Positions 12,884 through 25,042 of a stretch of 64,000 nt of DNA are shown piece by piece. Every line of letters starts with the position of its first letter. The first letter of the stretch is position 1. The position numbers were made by a program, and so were the translations under genes. This stretch comes from Numida meleagris (Eukaryota > Chordata > Aves > Galliformes > Numididae): NCBI RefSeq assembly GCF_002078875.1, contig NC_034412.1, positions 27,880,746 to 27,944,745 of the forward strand, written 5' to 3'. The notes beneath the pieces are model-generated. The model was given only the letters and a program-made list of their open reading frames with translations, was not told the DNA's origin and did no database searches.

Positions 12884-14772
12884 TATGACAAGAAGAATAG
12901 CAAAGCAAGGAGATAATATCCCTGCAAGAAATGCCTCTTTGTAATTAATATCCAGATTTATTTAGGTTGAGAGAGATGATAGTCTTACTCTTTTAACTGC
13001 TAGTAATTATCTTGGCTTTATGAGGACCTCCACCAAATTAGAGTTCATTTAGTATTCATAAGGATATTGGCCTCTTGGCCTGGGGGTTAAAGAGCTACAC
13101 AAGAGAACTGCATGCAATCTAAATCTTCACTTTCTGCTGATTTTGTCTTTTTGTGGTGTTAGCACAACTGCAAGAAGTGCAAGCTGTTCACTGCAAGAAA
13201 ATTAAATTCATTCTTATGTAACTACTGGGACTCGACACAGGCAAAACAATTAGCTATTTTTTAAGGCTCCATCGGTTCCAACACACATCCCATAAAGGTA
13301 ATTGTTTGAAACCTTTATGATACATTCTCTCAATTAATATCCTAGAGTATCAGAGCACATTTCAGATAGCATAGCCTCCCTGGTCCTCACTGCAAATCAT
13401 GATGGGCGAGGTTCAGAGATTTATTCCTACAGCAGAACTGAACTGCAGTATGCTTTACTTGTGACCATTTCTTAAGGTCATTTGGTGAGTGAAGCTCATT
13501 CAGTATGCAGTTGTTCTCCTACTGGTTCTGCAGGAGTCCACTCTTCAGAAAAACTGCTCCGAGGCCATTAACATCATGTTAGGTCCCACTAGCTCTCTGG
13601 GCACATAACACATCCCCTCCTCGCACGCTGTCATTCCTGCCATCAGCAGTGGTCCTAAAGTGCTGCTCCTTTCACAAAAGAGAGGAGATGGCTGAAAAAA
13701 CAATGAAACTATAAACTCTCCAGTGCTTGTTTTCCCTCTTCTGAAATAGGCTAAAACTGGAGATATACCAGAAAGCTGTAGAAGACATTTGTGATGGACT
13801 TTTTGGAGGGGAAATGAAGAATCACATTTCAAAGATGAAATGAAGAAATCTGTCAGAGCAACTCAAGCTGTTTAATTTAATACATCCATAGCTCTATGGC
13901 CTTAATAATAATAAGCCTAAAAAAAAATGTAAATAGTTGGTTATCAGCTTTGCTGATTTTCTTCTAATATGATACATCCATTTTAATTCATTGAAGATCC
14001 AAGCACCTTCACATTGGAATACAGCTTTGAGACCAAACCACTCTGCTTTGCAGGTATTCCCTCATATTTGTTGTTGTCATATTTGTTGTTGGCTCATTAC
14101 ACACCACAGTAGGTCTGGTCCTGATAAAGGATTTTGCTGAATTACTACCCTGAGAATAATTAATGAGAGTAACACTACAAATAAAAGTAGCACATCTGTC
14201 AAAATGAGAGTTGAATAGATCAAGCTACCCCTAACAAGCTATAGGAACACTTCAGCATATTTAAAGGATATTTTTTCAAATATTTGAAAAGTAAAGGTTT
14301 ATTTTCCACAGTCTGGCAGCTGCTTTTGCTAAAACAGAACTTCTGATTTGTCCCTTTAATTATAAAAGTTTATTAAAGATATGACTATGCTAAGAATTTT
14401 ATGATAACAAGCAACAAGAAAGAAGAGTAGAAAAAGCTTTTGTTTAAATATCACTATAAATTAATAACAGTGTATTTCCTTTGCTTCTATTAATGACTGT
14501 ATGTATTGTAATAAGCTGATTTCTACTTTCCTGAAAGGCCTTCATGGGATAATGCTCACAGCAGACTGCAAGCAGAATAAAACCTGTAATTTACAATAAT
14601 AAACAATAAATAAAAGGCAGAATTCATTTAATTATCATTAGAAACACAAATAACTTTGCTTTATTTTGTTTAAAGCAGAAATGAAGACAACATCCACTGC
14701 ACAGTTTGTGCAATAGCATTCATATAAAGGTTCTACTGTACTTATTTTTAAGAAATAAGATGTGTAATAAGA

Positions 14773-15105
14773 ACCACAGAATGGTTTGGGTTGGAAGGGA
14801 CCTTTATGATCACCCAGTTCCAAACCACCTGCTATAGGCAGGGACACCTCCCTCTAGACCAGGTTGCTCACAGCCCCATCCAGCCTGGCCTTGAGTGCTT
14901 CCAGGGAGGGGGCATCCACAACTTTTCTGGGCAACCTGTTCGAGTGCCTCACCACTCTCACAGTAAAGAACTTCTTCCTGATATCTAGTCTAAGTCTACT
15001 CTCTTTCAGTCTAAAGCCATTTCCCCTCATGCTGTCTCTACCTGCCCTTATAAAAAGCCCCTCTCCAGCTTTCCTGCATGCTCCCTTCAGGTACTGGAAG
15101 GAGTC
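14773..15105 (-). mobile_element. CR1 LINE fragment
   Basis: Antisense copy of about 330 bp running from the 3' tail (CCACAGAATGGTTTGGG) into the coding end (GGTACTGGAAGG). A poly-A run of about 19 bp follows at 15166-15184, outside the element proper. Confidence 0.93.
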
Positions 15106-15582
15106 AGCTGATTCTGTGTTTGTACCCCAGTATAAGTTTATCTTTGTGATACAAGGGACAGGAGGGAAAAAAAAAAAAAAAAAGATAAACAATATGCAAA
15201 AAAGATCCTATTTCCTATATGAACCATACATTTCTATTCATTTTCCTGTATTCCCCTAATAGTGACTAAATCACATTAAGCACCTCAAAATGAAGGGGAC
15301 TTCAGAAGTCTTTGGAATTTCCTTGGCAAAAGCAAGTGTTGTTCTGTTAATCTGCACGTCTACATGTCATGCTGTTTACAAAGATGATTTCTGCCATGCC
15401 ATTCACATGCTGTTTGGCAATATTTGACAGCCTTATAAAGGAAGAAACGGAGCCAAGCTGCAACAGCAACCCCAGCATCCTTCATTTTCACTTCTTTTTT
15501 TTTAATTTATTTTTAAAAATCAGATTTTCTGAAGTTTCAAGTTACCATTTTCGGTAAGCACAGCACATAGGAGAACATTACC

Positions 15583-15745
15583 TGATTTCGTGGAGATGCA
15601 GGGATGCTCCCCAGCTCCACCTTCGCCTCTCAGGTCGCCGGCTGCGCTGACAGCAGCAAGCTGCGGGGGACCTCTGCTGGTGACGGCAATTTATCGTCCA
15701 GCAGTTGCTGCTTGCGGACCGGAGATGGACACCTGCCGTAAAAAG
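15583..15745 (-). promoter_or_regulatory. Orphan CpG-rich patch with a minus-strand splice donor
   Basis: About 160 bp with roughly a dozen CpG dinucleotides, surrounded by AT-rich DNA. On the - strand its edge reads CGAAATCAG|GTAATG, a good donor with the last exon base at 15582. This could be the first exon of an unannotated, possibly non-coding, minus-strand transcript, or a GC-rich regulatory element. I see no TATA box and no recognisable protein. Confidence 0.3.
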
Positions 15746-16255
15746 GGATAGTGTTTGGAGCTTTTCATGTTCTGATTTTTAAAAATGTACTAATACTTTT
15801 TCAAGTTAAAGAGAAAAAAAAATCTCCATTTCTCTAATTCCACCTTTCACAGGGAAAAAGAAGGTCAAGAAAGCTTGTTGAACAAATACAAGCTTCAGAA
15901 TACAGTCATACCAGTGGAAATTTTGCATGGCTGTGTCATTTTACAAGGGTTTATACATGCTGATCATTCTTAATCAGTAGAGGTATGAAAAATACAATAG
16001 TGGAAGTGCCATCCAGTCCTTTAAATTAATGGTATGCTTTCATCTGTCATTGCATATCATTCTGTTCAACTGTATTTAGACCAGAAGATGTTCAATAATC
16101 AGATGAACGCCAGCTGATATATTACTAGCAAAAAGATATATTAGTGAACTTCATAAGGAGCTTTAATGAAAAGGTAATAGAAGGCCCTATTGATCCTTTG
16201 AATGACAATTAAGAAATGGGCTCTCAGATAAACTGAAACCGCAGATTGTAAAAGG

Positions 16256-16604
16256 ATATTGTTCTCTATAACTACCTGAAGGGAGATTGTAGTGAGTTGG
16301 GGGTCAGTCTCTTCTCTTTCATAGCTAGTGACAGGATGAGGGGGAATGGCCTCAAGTTGTGCCAGGGGAGATTTAGGCTGGACATTAGGAAATACTACTT
16401 TTCTGAAAGAGTGGTCAGGCGCTGGAATGGGCTGCCCAGGGAGGTGATTGAGTCACCGTCCCTGGAGGTGTTCAAGAAACGTTTAGATACAGCATTGGGA
16501 GACATGGTTTAGTGGGGTTATTGGTGGTAGGTGGATGGTTGGACTGGATGATCTTGTAGGTCTTTTCCAACCTTGCTAATTCTATGATTCTAGGATTCTA
16601 TGAT
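16256..16604 (+). mobile_element. CR1 LINE fragment (plus strand)
   Basis: The C-terminal end of CR1 ORF2 (an open stretch of about 70 codons, 16297-16512, ending in the [14 protein letters not shown] terminus) and the 3' UTR with tail TTCTATGATTCTAGGATTC. It is very similar to the copy inside the retrovirus at 28.3-29.0 kb, so the two belong to the same or a close subfamily. Confidence 0.95.
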
Positions 16605-19600
16605 ACTATTAACACAGTACATAGCCAATCTGCAACTTTGTTGTCAAAGGTATTGCAGAAGTCTAAAACAAGTTTATATGATTAATGACAGCATATCATG
16701 CTCTGGTACAAAACAACCATTCTACACCTGCTAAGTGATAAGAGAACTTAGCACTGTCAACGTATTGTCAATAGATAAGAATCAAGCATTTGAAGTCTGC
16801 TGTCCAGTAATTCTGTTCTAGTAAGAGTTAGGTGCTGTGATCCATTGACTTTTTAATAGTGGCAGCATGAATAGATATAAATATGAATATGAATGGATAT
16901 TTTTGGAAATAGTTCTACATCTGCCAGTACTGCTAGAAAAAAAAAAACTTTAAAGTTGTGTGATAGTGGGGGGGAAAAAAAAAACAACTTATCAAAGATC
17001 CAGGTAAAAAGTGTATTTGTGAGAGTTCACACAGCAGTAATCAAGGGTGAATAAGAAAAGGCAGCTCAATTTTCCTACCAAAATTGGTCCATTACAGAAG
17101 AACAATAGCACAAACGAAAACAGTTTCCTAAAGAGTGAGCCTCACGCAGCAGATAACATTTTTCTTCATATCAATACTTCCTTAGCAGACAGATGTTTCA
17201 GATCGGTTCTTCCAATTATATCACCCCAGTGAGAATCTGAAGTAATTTCAGAGAGTGTCTTCCCATTCCCTTCACTAAAAAGTAAACATTCAGTTGTCAA
17301 AAATTCTGTGTAGCTCAATGAATGACTCAACAAAGCAAAGACCAAACCAACGCAAGGTGCATTTGGCATGAAAACACATTTTACTTTAAAAAGCGATTGT
17401 GGCAATTATTCTTTGGGGATACAAAGAATCATACATCTCTCCTCGCACACATGAGCATGATGTTGCACTAGTGGCCGGCTGCCCAGCCCATTCTCTTTTT
17501 TCACCTCTACATTATAAAAATCTATTTCAGAGTTGCAGACTCTACAAAGAACTTTTGCCAAATTGTAAAGCTTCTTAAAACCTGTATCTATTTGTTCATG
17601 AAAATTCCATCCCTAAAGGAAAGAATCTGCTCATAGCATTCACTGAAATGTTGCTTTTAAAGTACCTGTTGTTGCCATGCTGTTAGGTAGCACTTCTCAA
17701 ATTCTGCTGTTGTAACAATAAATCACATTAGCTGGTGATAAGTGAGTTATTATTTGAAGTGGCAGATGAACCGAATGAACAATTTAAGAGTGAAAGTGGC
17801 AAATGCCCATCAAGTATAGAACTGTTCTTCAAGACATTAGACTTTTATAAAAGGAAACCAATTCTTCTGACTGAAATTGTCACATTTTGGAGCAGAATTT
17901 TCCTGAAAAGTCTGAAAAAGAAATCACTTACCTTACCTGACAAATAATACACTTGTATATAAAACACTTTGAAATTTAAACAGCAGGAGAAAGAAGCAAA
18001 ACCAATACATTACTAGGCAATTAGAAAGCCTGCATAAAATTGTCTGAAACATAACGGAAAGCACTCTTGGATAATTTTATATTTTCTTCCTATTTGAACT
18101 ATAACACCTGCTATGCCTTTATGCTGATTTTACTACCAGCAGGAACTACTGACAAGTTATCCTCGTAGGACTTACAGACAAAACGAAAGCTGAAGAACTT
18201 CCCCTTCCTGTTCCTCCTCCCTCACCAAAAAAACAAACAAATAAATGTGAAACACTTGTCTTTCAAGTCAAGTTAGCCTGGGGTTTAAAATGGGTCTGTA
18301 TCTATCTCCTTCAGTCAGGCTGCCTGCTGGGAAGCACCACTAGGAAGCATCACTCTGCTTCCTAAGAAGCCCTCATGCCTATCATCTAGAAAATATTCCC
18401 CTCAGTGTATATATACTCTTCCTCCTGTAAAAATCTAGCAGTCACTATGACCCTGTGAGCAAACCACAGAGAAGGCCTGTGAATGTTTTTGATGGGATGC
18501 TGTGACTCTCCAAAAAGAGCCATTACAGAAAAACTACCAGATCCACAAGTCATTCTGTATACGTGTCCTCAACAAGCAGTCACAACCTTCACACTCAGTC
18601 ATGTGTTTTCTGTATTCATTAGTTATGGGACAATTACCATAATTATTTACATCCTGTTTACCACTGAGGGAGCCCACAGCTCCTTCTAAGTAAGTACTGT
18701 CTGCAAACTTAGAATGCATTCAGGTCCCACATCCAGATAATTTATAAAAACATTGAAGAGAACTTGGCCCCTGAAATGTATCTAAAAGTGCAGCGAGATG
18801 CCACCATGTGAACATCCTTCAGGAATACATTCCCTATATCTTGTAGGAAAATTACATATTAGCATGAATGATCAAAAGGGAGAGCTTCTCTCCATAGACA
18901 GGATCTGCTCTGTGCAGCACGCCAGGAAAATATCCATCCAGGTGTTTCCATGCTGCACAAATGCAGAGCACCCAGCATCTGAAGGGATGTAAAAATGTAT
19001 TCGCTATCTGTGTTCCTCTTCTCATTCTGCCTCTTTACAGCATTTACCTTATGAAGCCATTTGTTGCAGTTAGCCAGCAGAAAGCAGTCAAAAAAAACCG
19101 AAAACAAAACAAAACAAAAAACCAACAAATTGCTGAGATGAACTGGAAAGCTGAAAAGGAAAGGAGATTAAATTCTAAACATATGCAGCCGGGCATAACA
19201 CTGAAGCATAAGTAAGCAAAGGAATGTTCTTTTGAACTCACTCAAATTCTATTCTGCTGTAATTTTTATTCGTTTATTTATTTATTAAGAGCATTAGAGA
19301 CAAGAATGGCAGGTTAATTTAGCTCCTAGATTCCTTGTGGTGCCATACAGTAAAGTTGCATCTCCCTGTTCTGGCACCGTTTCTCTATAAACTAATTGAG
19401 GCTGCAGTACAGCACATATCTTTTTGATATCCTTCCAATTTCCTCTGGGAAATTAAGGAAAAGTAAATTTAAAAGAAAATCAGAAGGAGATGAACTGCTA
19501 CCTCTTCTTTTTGCAGGACCAAACTTACTGTCTGACTAATTTATCTGTTTTGCTTCTCTGATTATAATAAGGAAATTGTTTCCAGAAGGTTCTAAGGAGG

Positions 19601-20990
19601 AATATCTGCCTGTAAAACAAAGGAGGAAAGAGGCAGACAAAGTGATTGGTTTTACCTATCAAGAAAAGGATAAGTGAGAAATTCAAATTTATCTATGTGC
19701 ATCTGTATTTGCCCACATAGTTCATTATAACACTGAGAAATTGGTGTAAACTGAGTAGATTATATACTTCTTGTACTAAGTAGGCACAGAACTTTGTGCT
19801 GTGAAGCTTCTAGTTCTGGTTGTTACCATAAAAATAAAATAAAAAATAAAAGAACAACGTTTGTACAATCGATATGTTTCATGACAAATGTCATGTCTGG
19901 GAGATGTTTAGACAAACAAGTTCCTTTCAGGGAGATCACACAATAAATTCTTCTGTTGTTCTGGAGTTCTGAGTTTTATTCTGAATACTGTATTGACTGG
20001 CTATGTGAATACTCACCCTAAGGCTCCCGTGTCAGGTCCAATCTCAGGAAAGCCAAAAAAACTGGTGTCCAATATCATGAAGTACTTCAGGGTTTCTGGA
20101 GGACAAGAGAAGAGTAAAGTGGTTACACAGCTCAACCATTGATCACTGGCCTCTCCAATACAGGTATGCGGTTTGCACACACAAGACAATAGCATGCTGA
20201 ATTTTAAGGCTGACAAACTTCAAGCCAGTTTGTGCTACAGCTTGAATTTCAGCAACTTTGATGCATAATACTCCAACTTAGATTTTTAGGGAAGTCAGGG
20301 TTACATTTCTTTGTAACGCAGGGAAAATATGATACCATTTTGTTTATTATTTAATAAAGCCAGTAAAAATGTAAGTAGAGTATGGAATTTTGTGGTTTTC
20401 AGCACTCTTGATGGATTAGGAACCATGTACACAATGTGCTTTCAAGTAGGTGTTTTCTGAAACCAAATTACAAAGTTCAGTTTAGTTCACACTCTACTCT
20501 TCAAACTTAAAACAGATGACAAGGCATCATGATAAGATTTCCTAACAGGGTGAACTTAACCCTCTCTATTTTCACCACGCCTATACTTCCATATATATTA
20601 CTACAACACAGCACTTCATTACCCATGCTATAGAACTCTGCAGTCTAAACACTGAGAAGTTGATATGCCTGAGCAGGTCTTAAATGAAACAAGTACCGAA
20701 GAGAGTGAGATGCTTGTATGGAAAAGTATAGTAACTATGCCCCAAATTCAAAGCTACCTAACAGCTTTGTAGCCTCCAGTTGTATCTCACCTGGATGTAC
20801 TAACTGCCATAATGCAGCAATTGTTAGAAACATCTTAACCCCAAATGACACCATTCATTTCTATGAATTTACATTTACAGCTGAACACAAAATACAAAAA
20901 TGTTTTTGTATTTCTAGACACGTACAAACCTATTGTGTGGTTTCAGTTGATGGCTTCTCCTTGGTTTTAATTATATTTCCCTCTCCTACT
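16605..20990. other. Intergenic, no gene recognised
   Basis: AT-rich DNA with scattered short A-runs. Open frames are below 90 codons and lack recognisable motifs or splice context. Confidence 0.6.
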
Positions 20991-20994
20991 ATCC

Positions 20995-21090
20995 AAAAAA
21001 AAAAAAAAAAAAAAAAAAAATACCCAAAAAACTTTAAAAAGTGACTGTTANNNNNNNNNNNNNNNNAAAAAAAAAAAAAAAAAAAAAAAA
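20995..21090. other. Assembly gap (16 N) between two poly-A runs
   Basis: A 26-bp A-run (20995-21020) is followed by TACCC and about 25 bp, then N at 21051-21066, then a 24-bp A-run (21067-21090) followed by AATACCC. The same A-run/TACCC junction appears on both sides of the gap, so it is probably represented twice. Confidence 0.85.
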
Positions 21091-21754
21091 GAATACCCAA
21101 AAGACAAGGTAAGGAACTAGGAAAATGAAAGTGTAATTATATTCCCACAGGAAACACTGTTGCTAGTAGCCATATTTGTTTACTTATGATTACCAAGCCA
21201 TTTTGATCTACCAGGAAATGCAAATGTTATTTGGTTATTTCTGCACAGTTTTAGGTAGTGATGTTTAATTTTACAAATAATGGGGCTTTTCTCTTTTCCT
21301 CAAGACAAAGCAGTAGAATTATGTTTGCTATGCATGTCATAATACAAGTAATGAAGACCTGAATCCTCAGGACTTATAACTTGGCATACTGTTTTCCCTA
21401 AAGAAAGAAAAGCACTGCTAAATCACATATTAAAGTTTCACAGCAGTGCCAGTTTATAAAAGCTCAGCATATGGCTGCTAAACTTTAAGGAAGTTAAGGG
21501 GCTTTTCTGTCTAAAGGGCCTTTTAGACAGAAAACACACATTCTGCAACTTCAGCATGGCAGGAAATGACTGCTAGAAGCAAGACTGCTCATAGATACTA
21601 TAACAGACGCCCTGGGGAAGGGGCCATGGTTTTGACCAACCCTACAAATTAGCATCCAAGTATATGCAGCAGTGAGCAAGGGGATTCAGAGTCCTGATTT
21701 GAGCAATAAGCATCAGAGCCTTATTTTCTAGAATTTAATGTTATTTAATGTGAA

Positions 21755-23075
21755 GATCACAGAATCACACAGAATTGTTGGAAGTGACCTCAAGAGATCA
21801 TCAAGTCCGATCCCCCTGCTCAAGCAGGTTCTCTACAACAGGTCACACAGGTAGGCGTCCAGACAGGTCTTGAATATCTCCAGAGAAAGAGACTCCACAA
21901 CCTCTCTGGGCAACCTGTTCCAGTGTTCCATCACCCTTATCCTAAAGAAGTTCTTCCACATGTTTTTATGGAACTTCCTATGTTCAAGTTTTAGGCCGTT
22001 ACTCCTTGCCCTATTGCTACACATCACCAAGAAGAGCCTGGTGCCATCCATTTGCCTCCCATCTTCCTTTAGATATTTATAAACATTAATTAGATCTCCC
22101 CTTAGTCTTCTTTTCCTCAGGCTGAACAGACCCAGCTTACTCCGCCTTTCCTCATATGGGAGATGCTCTAGACCCTTTATCAACTTTATAGTCCTCCAGC
22201 GGACTCCTTCTAGGAGATCCTTGTCTTTTTGAATTGGGGGAGCCCAGAACTGGACGCAGTAGTCTAAATGTGGCCTCACTAGGACAGAGTAGAGGGGAAG
22301 GATTACCTCCCCCTACCTGTTGGCCATGTTCTTTTCAATGCACCCCAGGATACCACTGGCCTTCTTGTCCACAAGAGCACATTGCTGGCTCATGGCCAAC
22401 CTGTTGTCTACCAGAACACCGTTCTCTGTAGAGCTCCCTCCAGCAGGTTACCCCCTAACCTGTACTGACGCATGCCGTTATTCCTCTGCAGATGCAAGAT
22501 TTTACACTTGCTCTTGTTAAAGCTCATCAGGTTCCTCCTTGGCCAGCTCTCCGGTCTGTCCAGGTCTTGCTGAATGGCAGCACAGCCTTCCAGTGTGTCA
22601 GCCACTCCTCCCAGCTTTGTATAATCAGCAAACTTGCTGATGGTGGAGGGATAGCCCTTCATCCAGGTGGCTGATGAAGATGTTGAATAAGACCAGACCC
22701 AGCACTGACCCCTGGGGAACACTGCTAGTTACAAGCCTACAACCAAGCTCTGTGCTGCTGATGACAACTCTCTGAGCTCAGCCAGTTAGCCAGTTCTCAA
22801 TCCACCTCACCGTCCACTCATTTATCCCACACTTTCTAAGTTTAATAACAATGATGTTGTGGGAGACAGTGTCAAATGCCTTGCTGAAGTCAAGGTACGT
22901 AACATCCACTGCTTTCTCCGCCGTCTACGCAGCCAGTGATGACATCATAGAAGGCTACGAGGTTGGTTGAGCATGATTTCCCCTTGGTGAATCCATGCTG
23001 ACTACTCCTGATAACCTTATTCTCTTCTAATTGCTTGTAGAGGGTATCCAGAACAAGTTATTCCATCACCTTTCC
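21755..23075 (-). mobile_element. CR1 LINE, 3' part (split by the retrovirus)
   Basis: A long antisense CR1: the 3' tail at 21755 (ATCACAGAATCACACAGAAT), then the ORF2 C-terminal region, read on the - strand as decayed frames at 21833-22279 and 22408-22722. These include an [13 protein letters not shown] motif typical of the CR1 polymerase end. The sequence breaks at 23075 inside the reverse-transcriptase region and resumes at 29981, so the retrovirus inserted into it. It is 5'-truncated and not functional. Confidence 0.93.
23070..23075 (+). repeat. Left 6-bp target-site duplication CTTTCC
   Basis: The same six bases recur at 29981-29986 just after the 3' LTR. The CR1 target reads continuously across the insertion when one copy is removed. 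Six bp is a usual duplication size for alpha- and betaretroviral integrases. Confidence 0.75.
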
Positions 23076-23177
23076 TGCAGCACGCTTTTCACAAATGCAT
23101 AAAAGTCTGATTGTTCTATCAATAAAGGAATCACTTGCCTAACCGTATTGGTATTGTCTCATGTGCATGCTGCGACA
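23076..23177 (+). repeat. 5' LTR, truncated at its left end
   Basis: 102 bp matching the last 112 bp of the 3' LTR. It includes the TATA-like CATAAAAG (about 23099-23106), AATAAA (23121-23126) and the end GCTGCGACA. The first 181 bp of the LTR seen on the right side, including the CCAAT box, are absent. Differences from the 3' copy: G/A at the ninth base, G/A in CCRTATT, and a 10-bp indel near the right end. Confidence 0.85.
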
Positions 23178-23179
23178 AG

Positions 23180-23197
23180 TGACGCCCGAACAGGGAC
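23180..23197 (+). other. Primer binding site, tRNA-Lys3-like
   Basis: TGACGCCCGAACAGGGAC lies two bases after the LTR. It is complementary to the 3' end of tRNA-Lys(UUU) except at the third base (A where the usual Lys3 site has G). It would prime minus-strand DNA synthesis. Confidence 0.75.
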
Positions 23198-23340
23198 CTC
23201 AGGAAAGGGGCCTGGAACTGCTGGAAATAAACGGACGACCACGATGGTCCTCAAAATCTGCTGAGAGGCAATGCAGAGGCGTAGCACCATGAGCCCCACT
23301 GAAGGAGGAGGGGACGCCCCTAAGGTCAACCGGGACGAGA

Positions 23341-24740
23341 ATGGAGCGGAGTTCAGTGGTGAGTCTACTTCTCGCTATGCTCTCTAAGAGAGGGGAATCA
23401 ATCTCGCAAAAAGACTTAGATTAACAGACTGGGGAAAAGAGCAAGGATGTTTTCAGGATGGAGCCTTGCTTTTCTCCATCGATGAGTGGCAAGCGATGGG
23501 CGATTCCCTATGGGAGGGTGCTATCGAAGGCCACACGAAAGACTATAAGGTCCTAGGTCACGCCTGGCAGATGGTAATCAATGCCTTGCAATCTATGAAA
23601 GAGGAGCGCCGTGTCGCTGAGGCAGCCTCGCAGCTGCTGCACCCTGCTGTCGACACAGCTACCGTAGCACCAGGTGGCTCTCGTCTCTTCGCTCAGCCTC
23701 AAGGTTGCCCCAAGGGGTTGGTGGAGAAACTGAAAGAGAGTGTTTCGGACCTGCGGCGGCGAGAAGAGCCACTACCAATCTGCGAGGATGTCCCTGAAGG
23801 GGATACGGGCTCTGACGAGGACGAAGGGAGTTCAGCTTCGGCTCCCCCGCTTGCAACGGCTCCTCCTTACACTCATCTGGAGGCTGAAGTGCAGGACTTG
23901 AAGTGGCGACTAGAGACACTCGTGACTGTGCCACGACCAGCGGCTCCTCCACCCATAGCATCGGCTTTGTCGCCGGGATCAGAGCTAATGACGCTACCAG
24001 GGAAGGGGGGTGGTGGAACGGGGGGTGCGGATCGATGGTTGCGGGTGATAAGGGACGCGTTAATGGCTGGGGAGGGAGATATGGTGCAACATGTAGCTTG
24101 TCCAGTGCTGATTGATCAGCAGCATAATACTGCGCGGTGGGCAAATCATGATTGGAAAATTTTACAACAGGCGCGGCGCACAGTGACTGAGTATGGTTTG
24201 CAATCATCAACCACCCAAGAGATACTGGGTTGGATTTTTTCCACAGATATGAATGCTCCTTTTGATTGCATTAATCTTATGAAGTTGCTGTTTACGCCCA
24301 TGCAATTTATGTTATGGGAGCGAGAGTGGCAGCGACAAGCTGAAACAGTGGCAGCCCTCCCTAGACCGCAGGGTGACCCTCTATATGCAGTTATGGCACA
24401 AATGCTGACAGGGTTAGGACCGTTTGCTTCTATTCAGGCACAGTTACAGTTTCCACTTGCGATTCACCATGAATCTGCCAGGTTAGCTCAAATAGCCTTG
24501 CGAGCAGTCCCGGCAGAAAAGCCTACCCCTGCTTTTGCAAATGTGCGGCAGGGACCGACTGAAAATTTTGCTGCGTTTGTGGATAGGCTGTGGGCGGTGC
24601 TTCAGGCACGGGTAGATATGGGGGAAGATGTTAAGCAACAGTTGTTGCGGACGCTGGCTTATGAGAATGCCTCAGAAAAAACAAAAATGTTGTTAGCAAC
24701 GTTACCACGTAGTGCAACAGTTGTAGAAATGGTCGAATGA
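23341..24740 (+). pseudogene. gag: Retroviral gag, matrix and capsid part (frameshifted)
   Basis: Encodes the particle-forming polyprotein. A candidate ATG at 23341 opens a frame that stops at 23422-23424; the rest lies in another frame that is open from 23388 to a TGA at 24738-24740. A one-base shift must have occurred in the overlap 23388-23424. The long frame has a Pro/Ala-rich linker near 23790-23960. The capsid major homology region sits near 24550-24600, with the QG..E.F..F..RL pattern (QGPTENFAAFVDRL). The TGA at 24738 cuts it off before nucleocapsid. Confidence 0.88.
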
Positions 24741-24935
24741 ACAGTTACCGTAAGCCAGCGACAGCAAATGACAATGTTAGCACAGGCAGTAGCAGGAGTA
24801 AACACATCTGGTCAACCTCGACTAAAGATAGTTTGTTACAAGTGTGGAAAATCAGGCCACATGAGAAAGGACTGTACGGCAATTGTACAGTGTAAAAAAT
24901 ACAGCAGTAAAAATCATTCCGTCTCACAGTGCTGA
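24741..24935 (+). pseudogene. gag: Retroviral gag, nucleocapsid part
   Basis: Same frame as the capsid, continuing after the TGA at 24738-24740. The first zinc knuckle, from 24834, is intact: CYKCGKSGHMRKDC, pattern CX2CX4HX4C. The second has tyrosine at the second metal-ligand position (C-x2-Y-x4-H-x4-C) and ends directly at a TGA (24933-24935). The role in the family is genomic RNA packaging. With the upstream stop it could be made only by readthrough. Confidence 0.85.
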
Positions 24936-25042
24936 CAGGGAAACCCCCAGAACAGTGTGAAACGTCGCGCGAGGACAGAAGTAGCATCTCAGAATCAGGT
25001 ACCGGCACAGGAATACTTGACCGAGGTTGCCCAGCCACCTGA

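Larger units (their letters stand above)
6850..14770. other. Intergenic, AT-rich, no gene recognised
   Basis: About 8 kb between NPY5R and the next CR1. It contains a TA microsatellite at 7890-7927 and a G-rich motif at 12856-12883. A somewhat GC-richer 10.2-10.7 kb segment holds overlapping short open frames in several phases and no recognisable protein. Nothing resembles TKTL2, which sits between NPY5R and TMA16 in human. Confidence 0.6.

Noticed and set aside
13545..13832. 95-codon minus-strand open frame
   Set aside because: No recognisable domain or exon context; length is within chance expectation.
23289..23387. Short frame beginning at the first leader ATG as the gag start
   Set aside because: It ends after 32 codons and shows no gag similarity; the ATG at 23341 opens the matrix-like frame.
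24886..24902. A-rich stretch in gag as the gag-pro slippery heptamer
   Set aside because: The A-run is not in the phase required for a standard -1 slip given the codons actually read, so I do not call a frameshift site.
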